DNA of 8,822 bases from Clostridiales bacterium (GTDB taxonomy: Bacteria > Bacillota_A > Clostridia > Saccharofermentanales > Saccharofermentanaceae): assembly GCA_017649745.1 (NCBI GenBank), contig JAGCGE010000398.1, positions 1-8,822 of the forward strand, in the 5' to 3' direction. The number at the start of each line of letters is the position of its first letter. Positions within the stretch are counted from its first letter, which is position 1. The translations under genes were made by a program, and so were the position numbers. Positions 6,912 to 8,822 of this stretch are shown one piece after another. The notes beneath the pieces were generated by a model. It had not been told where the DNA came from and searched no databases. It worked only from the letters and a program-made list of their open reading frames with translations.

Positions 6912-7829
6912 TTATGCGTGAATAAAATACAATTCATTCCACCTGATCTTGCCTTCTTTAAGCTTATCCATAAACTCTTTAAGCTTCATCGGCTCATGCA
7001 CTATGTCATTTGCTCTTTCCTGAAGACACAGGAGAACTGCTGCCTTCTTCTCAGGTGATTCATCCAGATAGAACTTCAGGATCTTTCGGACCAAAGATTC
7101 ATACTTAGGATTAACTCTTAGATAAGGTCCTTCTTTCATCTCGAAAAAGTACTCAATCAGATTGACCCCACACGGAAACCACGGAAGATACCATACTCCC
7201 TTAAGATCATATGCAGTCTTAAACGGATAGAATTCAGTGTCCCAGTAAAACGGCTTAGACTTGGCTTTACCTAAGTTACGCTTATAAGCCTGAAATCTTA
7301 TCTTCTCTTTAAGTTCAGGATAAGTCTTTTCGGTCTGACCGATACTGATGATACCGAAATCGACTAAGATACCGCACCAAAGAAGCTTATACATCTCAAT
7401 ACACTCGAAGGTTCCGCCCTTCTTTTTATGTTCGTCAGCGACCTTATATCCGAGCTTTTTATAAAAGTCTACAGCCGAAGTTCTGCTGTCGATCACGACC
7501 TTGAAAAAACCAAGTTCACTGATCCACTTCTCCGCTTCTTCGACAACTCTTTTCCCTAGTCCCTTACCACGATATTCAGGAAGGACTACGACTCTTCCAA
7601 GAGCTATAATTGAAACATTCTCAATACGTGAAGGAACTTCATAGAATCTGCATGTTGCGACAGGATAACCGTCATCCAGAAGCACAATATATCTTGTACC
7701 TTCACCGTCATGCTCATCAAACTCCTCACGAAGAGGAATATGATGTTGTCTGTTCATGCCTTCGATCCTGACAGAATAGGCACCGGCCCTCTGCCATTCT
7801 TCTTCGGCTCTTAACACCTCGATCGCCAT
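6912..7829 (-). CDS. GNAT-family N-acetyltransferase fused to an unrecognised C-terminal domain
   Basis: The 305-residue protein has two halves. Residues 1-150 form a GNAT acetyltransferase that would transfer acetyl from acetyl-CoA to an amine. Motif A reads GRVVVLPEYRGKGLGKR, with the acetyl-CoA pyrophosphate-binding RGKGLG at 87-92. The late motif VDFYKKLGYKV is at 120-130. The N-terminal part, with IPLREEFDEHD at 31-41, resembles the ElaA/YjcF-type GNATs. Residues 153-305 are a second, mostly soluble domain starting near ILVDFGIISIG, rich in aromatic residues (FYWDTEFYPF, VWYLPWFPCG) and ending in a helical lysine-rich part; I do not recognise this domain. AGGAG at 7840-7844 lies 10 bases before the ATG. 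The gene is 45 bases downstream of the response regulator in the same direction and has its own extended -10 candidate, so it may be read both from the upstream operon and independently. The acceptor substrate is unknown. Confidence 0.87.
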   Translation of the reverse strand: MAIEVLRAEEEWQRAGAYSVRIEGMNRQHHIPLREEFDEHDGEGTRYIVLLDDGYPVATCRFYEVPSRIENVSIIALGRVVVLPEYRGKGLGKRVVEEAEKWISELGFFKVVIDSRTSAVDFYKKLGYKVADEHKKKGGTFECIEMYKLLWCGILVDFGIISIGQTEKTYPELKEKIRFQAYKRNLGKAKSKPFYWDTEFYPFKTAYDLKGVWYLPWFPCGVNLIEYFFEMKEGPYLRVNPKYESLVRKILKFYLDESPEKKAAVLLCLQERANDIVHEPMKLKEFMDKLKEGKIRWNELYFIHA

Positions 7830-7865
7830 ATGTTATAGTCTCCTCGTTCAGTTTATCTCACTGAC

Positions 7866-7874
7866 ATTATAACA
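7866..7874 (-). promoter_or_regulatory. Extended -10 promoter candidate for the acetyltransferase gene
   Basis: On the minus strand TGTTATAAT gives a perfect TATAAT preceded by TGn, immediately after the response regulator stop. The -35 side is weak (ATCTGA with a 17-base spacer), which an extended -10 can tolerate. Transcription would start near 7859, leaving a leader of about 30 bases that contains the AGGAG site. Confidence 0.5.
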
Positions 7875-8504
7875 TTACTTATTACCGGTCAGATAGTAGA
7901 CCGCCAGCTGCGTCCTGTGCGAAAGGCCTTCTTTCAAGAGGATATTACTTATATAGTTCTTGACGGTTCCCTCAGATATGAAGAGCTTTTCCGCTATCTC
8001 CTTATTCGACAGACCTGAAGCAACTGCTTCTATTATCTCTATCTCGCGCTGAGTATATTTCTCCTTATCGAAGTTGCTGTTTGGTCTAATCCCCGCATCT
8101 ACGAACTTATCGAAAACCTGTTCATCCATGACCTTGGCGCCCTGATGGATAGACTTTATCATCTGCTTAAGATCTTCAGGTTTATGGTTCTTGATGAAGT
8201 ATCCCTTCGCACCGTTCTTTACCGCCTGATCTACGAGATTATCATCGTCAAAAGTCGTAAGGATCATGACTTTACCAAGGTCCTCTTCAGCGAATATCTT
8301 TGTCGCTTCGATACCATCCATTACAGGCATCTGTATATCCATCAATACAACATCGCATTTATCCTTACGAGCTATATCGACGGCTTCCTTTCCGTTACCT
8401 GCAACCCCTATGACATCGAAGTCATCATCTATGTCAAGGATGATCTTCATCCCGTCTCTTACAAAATCACTGTCATCCGCGATTATTACTCTGATCGGTT
8501 CCAT
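7875..8504 (-). CDS. NarL/FixJ-type response regulator (receiver plus LuxR-type HTH)
   Basis: Cytoplasmic DNA-binding regulator activated by phosphorylation from the adjacent kinase. It is 209 residues long, the usual size for this family. The receiver domain covers about 4-118: acidic pair Asp10-Asp11, phospho-acceptor Asp56 in VVLMDIQMP, switch Thr83 in ILTTF, and conserved Lys105 in YFIKN. The LuxR-type helix-turn-helix covers about 145-205, with TQREIEIIEAVASGLSNKEI and the recognition region SEGTVKNYISNIL followed by HRTQLAVYY. GGAGGAG at 8509-8515 is a strong Shine-Dalgarno site 4 bases before the ATG, located inside the kinase gene. The first 32 bases overlap the kinase end, so the pair is probably translationally coupled. 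Target genes cannot be identified from the sequence; the style is close to LiaR/DesR-like regulators of Firmicutes, but that is only a resemblance. Confidence 0.95.
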   Translation of the reverse strand: MEPIRVIIADDSDFVRDGMKIILDIDDDFDVIGVAGNGKEAVDIARKDKCDVVLMDIQMPVMDGIEATKIFAEEDLGKVMILTTFDDDNLVDQAVKNGAKGYFIKNHKPEDLKQMIKSIHQGAKVMDEQVFDKFVDAGIRPNSNFDKEKYTQREIEIIEAVASGLSNKEIAEKLFISEGTVKNYISNILLKEGLSHRTQLAVYYLTGNK

Positions 8505-8822
8505 TCTGCTCCTCCGTTTTCTTAACTATAGGAAGTATCATATTTATGGTAAATCCATTCTCGGATTCGATATCTATATAGCCTTTCACATTACGGACTC
8601 TGGTCTTCATTCCCTGAATACCCATGCCTTCTTCAACATGTGATGCTCCCTTACCGTTATCCTTTATAGTTGCTCTTACGACTTCTCCAAGAACGTTGAT
8701 ATTGATGTTTATCTCTGTACATCCTGAATACTTAAGAGCATTCGTTACCGCCTCGAAAGTATTATCCAATATGATCTCCCAGATATTCTCAGGGATCTCC
8801 TTGTCATTTGCTTCTACCTCAA
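8473..8822 (-). CDS. Sensor histidine kinase, C-terminal ATPase part (partial)
   Basis: Only the last 115 residues are in the window; the gene starts upstream, beyond 8822. The visible part is a GHKL (HATPase_c) domain of the NarX/DesK-type kinases: N-box FEAVTNALKYSGCTEI just inside the edge, G1 box DNGKG at 8647-8661, and G2-like GIQGMKTRV near 8600-8622, followed by a final strand ESENGFTINMILP. The sensor region, membrane segments and phospho-accepting His lie outside, so the signal is unknown. The last residues (polar, TEEQNGTDQSNNRG) are encoded in the stretch that carries the regulator's ribosome binding site and start. The stop at 8473-8475 lies 32 bases inside the regulator gene. Confidence 0.93.
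   Translation of the reverse strand, partial: EVEANDKEIPENIWEIILDNTFEAVTNALKYSGCTEINININVLGEVVRATIKDNGKGASHVEEGMGIQGMKTRVRNVKGYIDIESENGFTINMILPIVKKTEEQNGTDQSNNRG
8509..8515 (-). promoter_or_regulatory. Ribosome binding site of the response regulator
   Basis: GGAGGAG on the minus strand, 4 bases before the ATG at 8504 (6 bases if only GGAGG is counted). It lies inside the end of the kinase coding sequence, which supports translational coupling of the pair and fixes the regulator start. Confidence 0.75.

Overview
The window looks like chromosomal DNA from a moderately AT-rich, Gram-positive anaerobe of the class Clostridia, of the Lachnospiraceae or Oscillospiraceae type found in gut or rumen. 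The evidence is strong AGGAG-type ribosome binding sites, a lipobox lipoprotein, a secreted protein combining leucine-rich repeats, S-layer-homology-like units and DUF4214, and a NarL/LuxR-type two-component pair. The family-level placement is inference from protein style, not from a marker gene. I see no transposase, phage gene, CRISPR array, rRNA or tRNA.

Layout. Positions 1-3961 (minus strand) hold two tightly spaced genes. The first is an M13 (neprilysin/PepO-type) zinc metallopeptidase lipoprotein. Twelve bases after it comes a large FtsX/MacB-type ABC transporter permease whose C-terminal part runs off the window at position 1. Positions 3962-4253 form an AT-rich divergent intergenic region with candidate promoters and a repeated GTTCA half-site. 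Positions 4254-6863 (plus strand) encode an 869-residue secreted, cysteine-rich surface protein: signal peptide, EF-hand-like loop, about ten 21-22-residue leucine-rich repeats, SLH-like units, Gly/Ser linker, and a paired DUF4214 region. A hairpin at 6875-6910 can terminate transcription on both strands. Positions 6912-8822 (minus strand) hold, in transcription order, the end of a sensor histidine kinase, its overlapping response regulator, and a GNAT acetyltransferase fused to a C-terminal domain I do not recognise. The last gene probably also has its own promoter.

How the genes may work together. The kinase and regulator overlap by 32 bases and form one signalling pair; their target is not visible. 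The peptidase and permease are almost certainly co-transcribed and would both act at the outer face of the membrane. That suggests peptide turnover coupled to an export or stress-sensing transporter, but the ATPase is not in view. The surface protein is transcribed away from them and may share the divergent control region. No window-wide new system is proven. The most unusual objects are the 28-cysteine surface protein and the acetyltransferase fusion.
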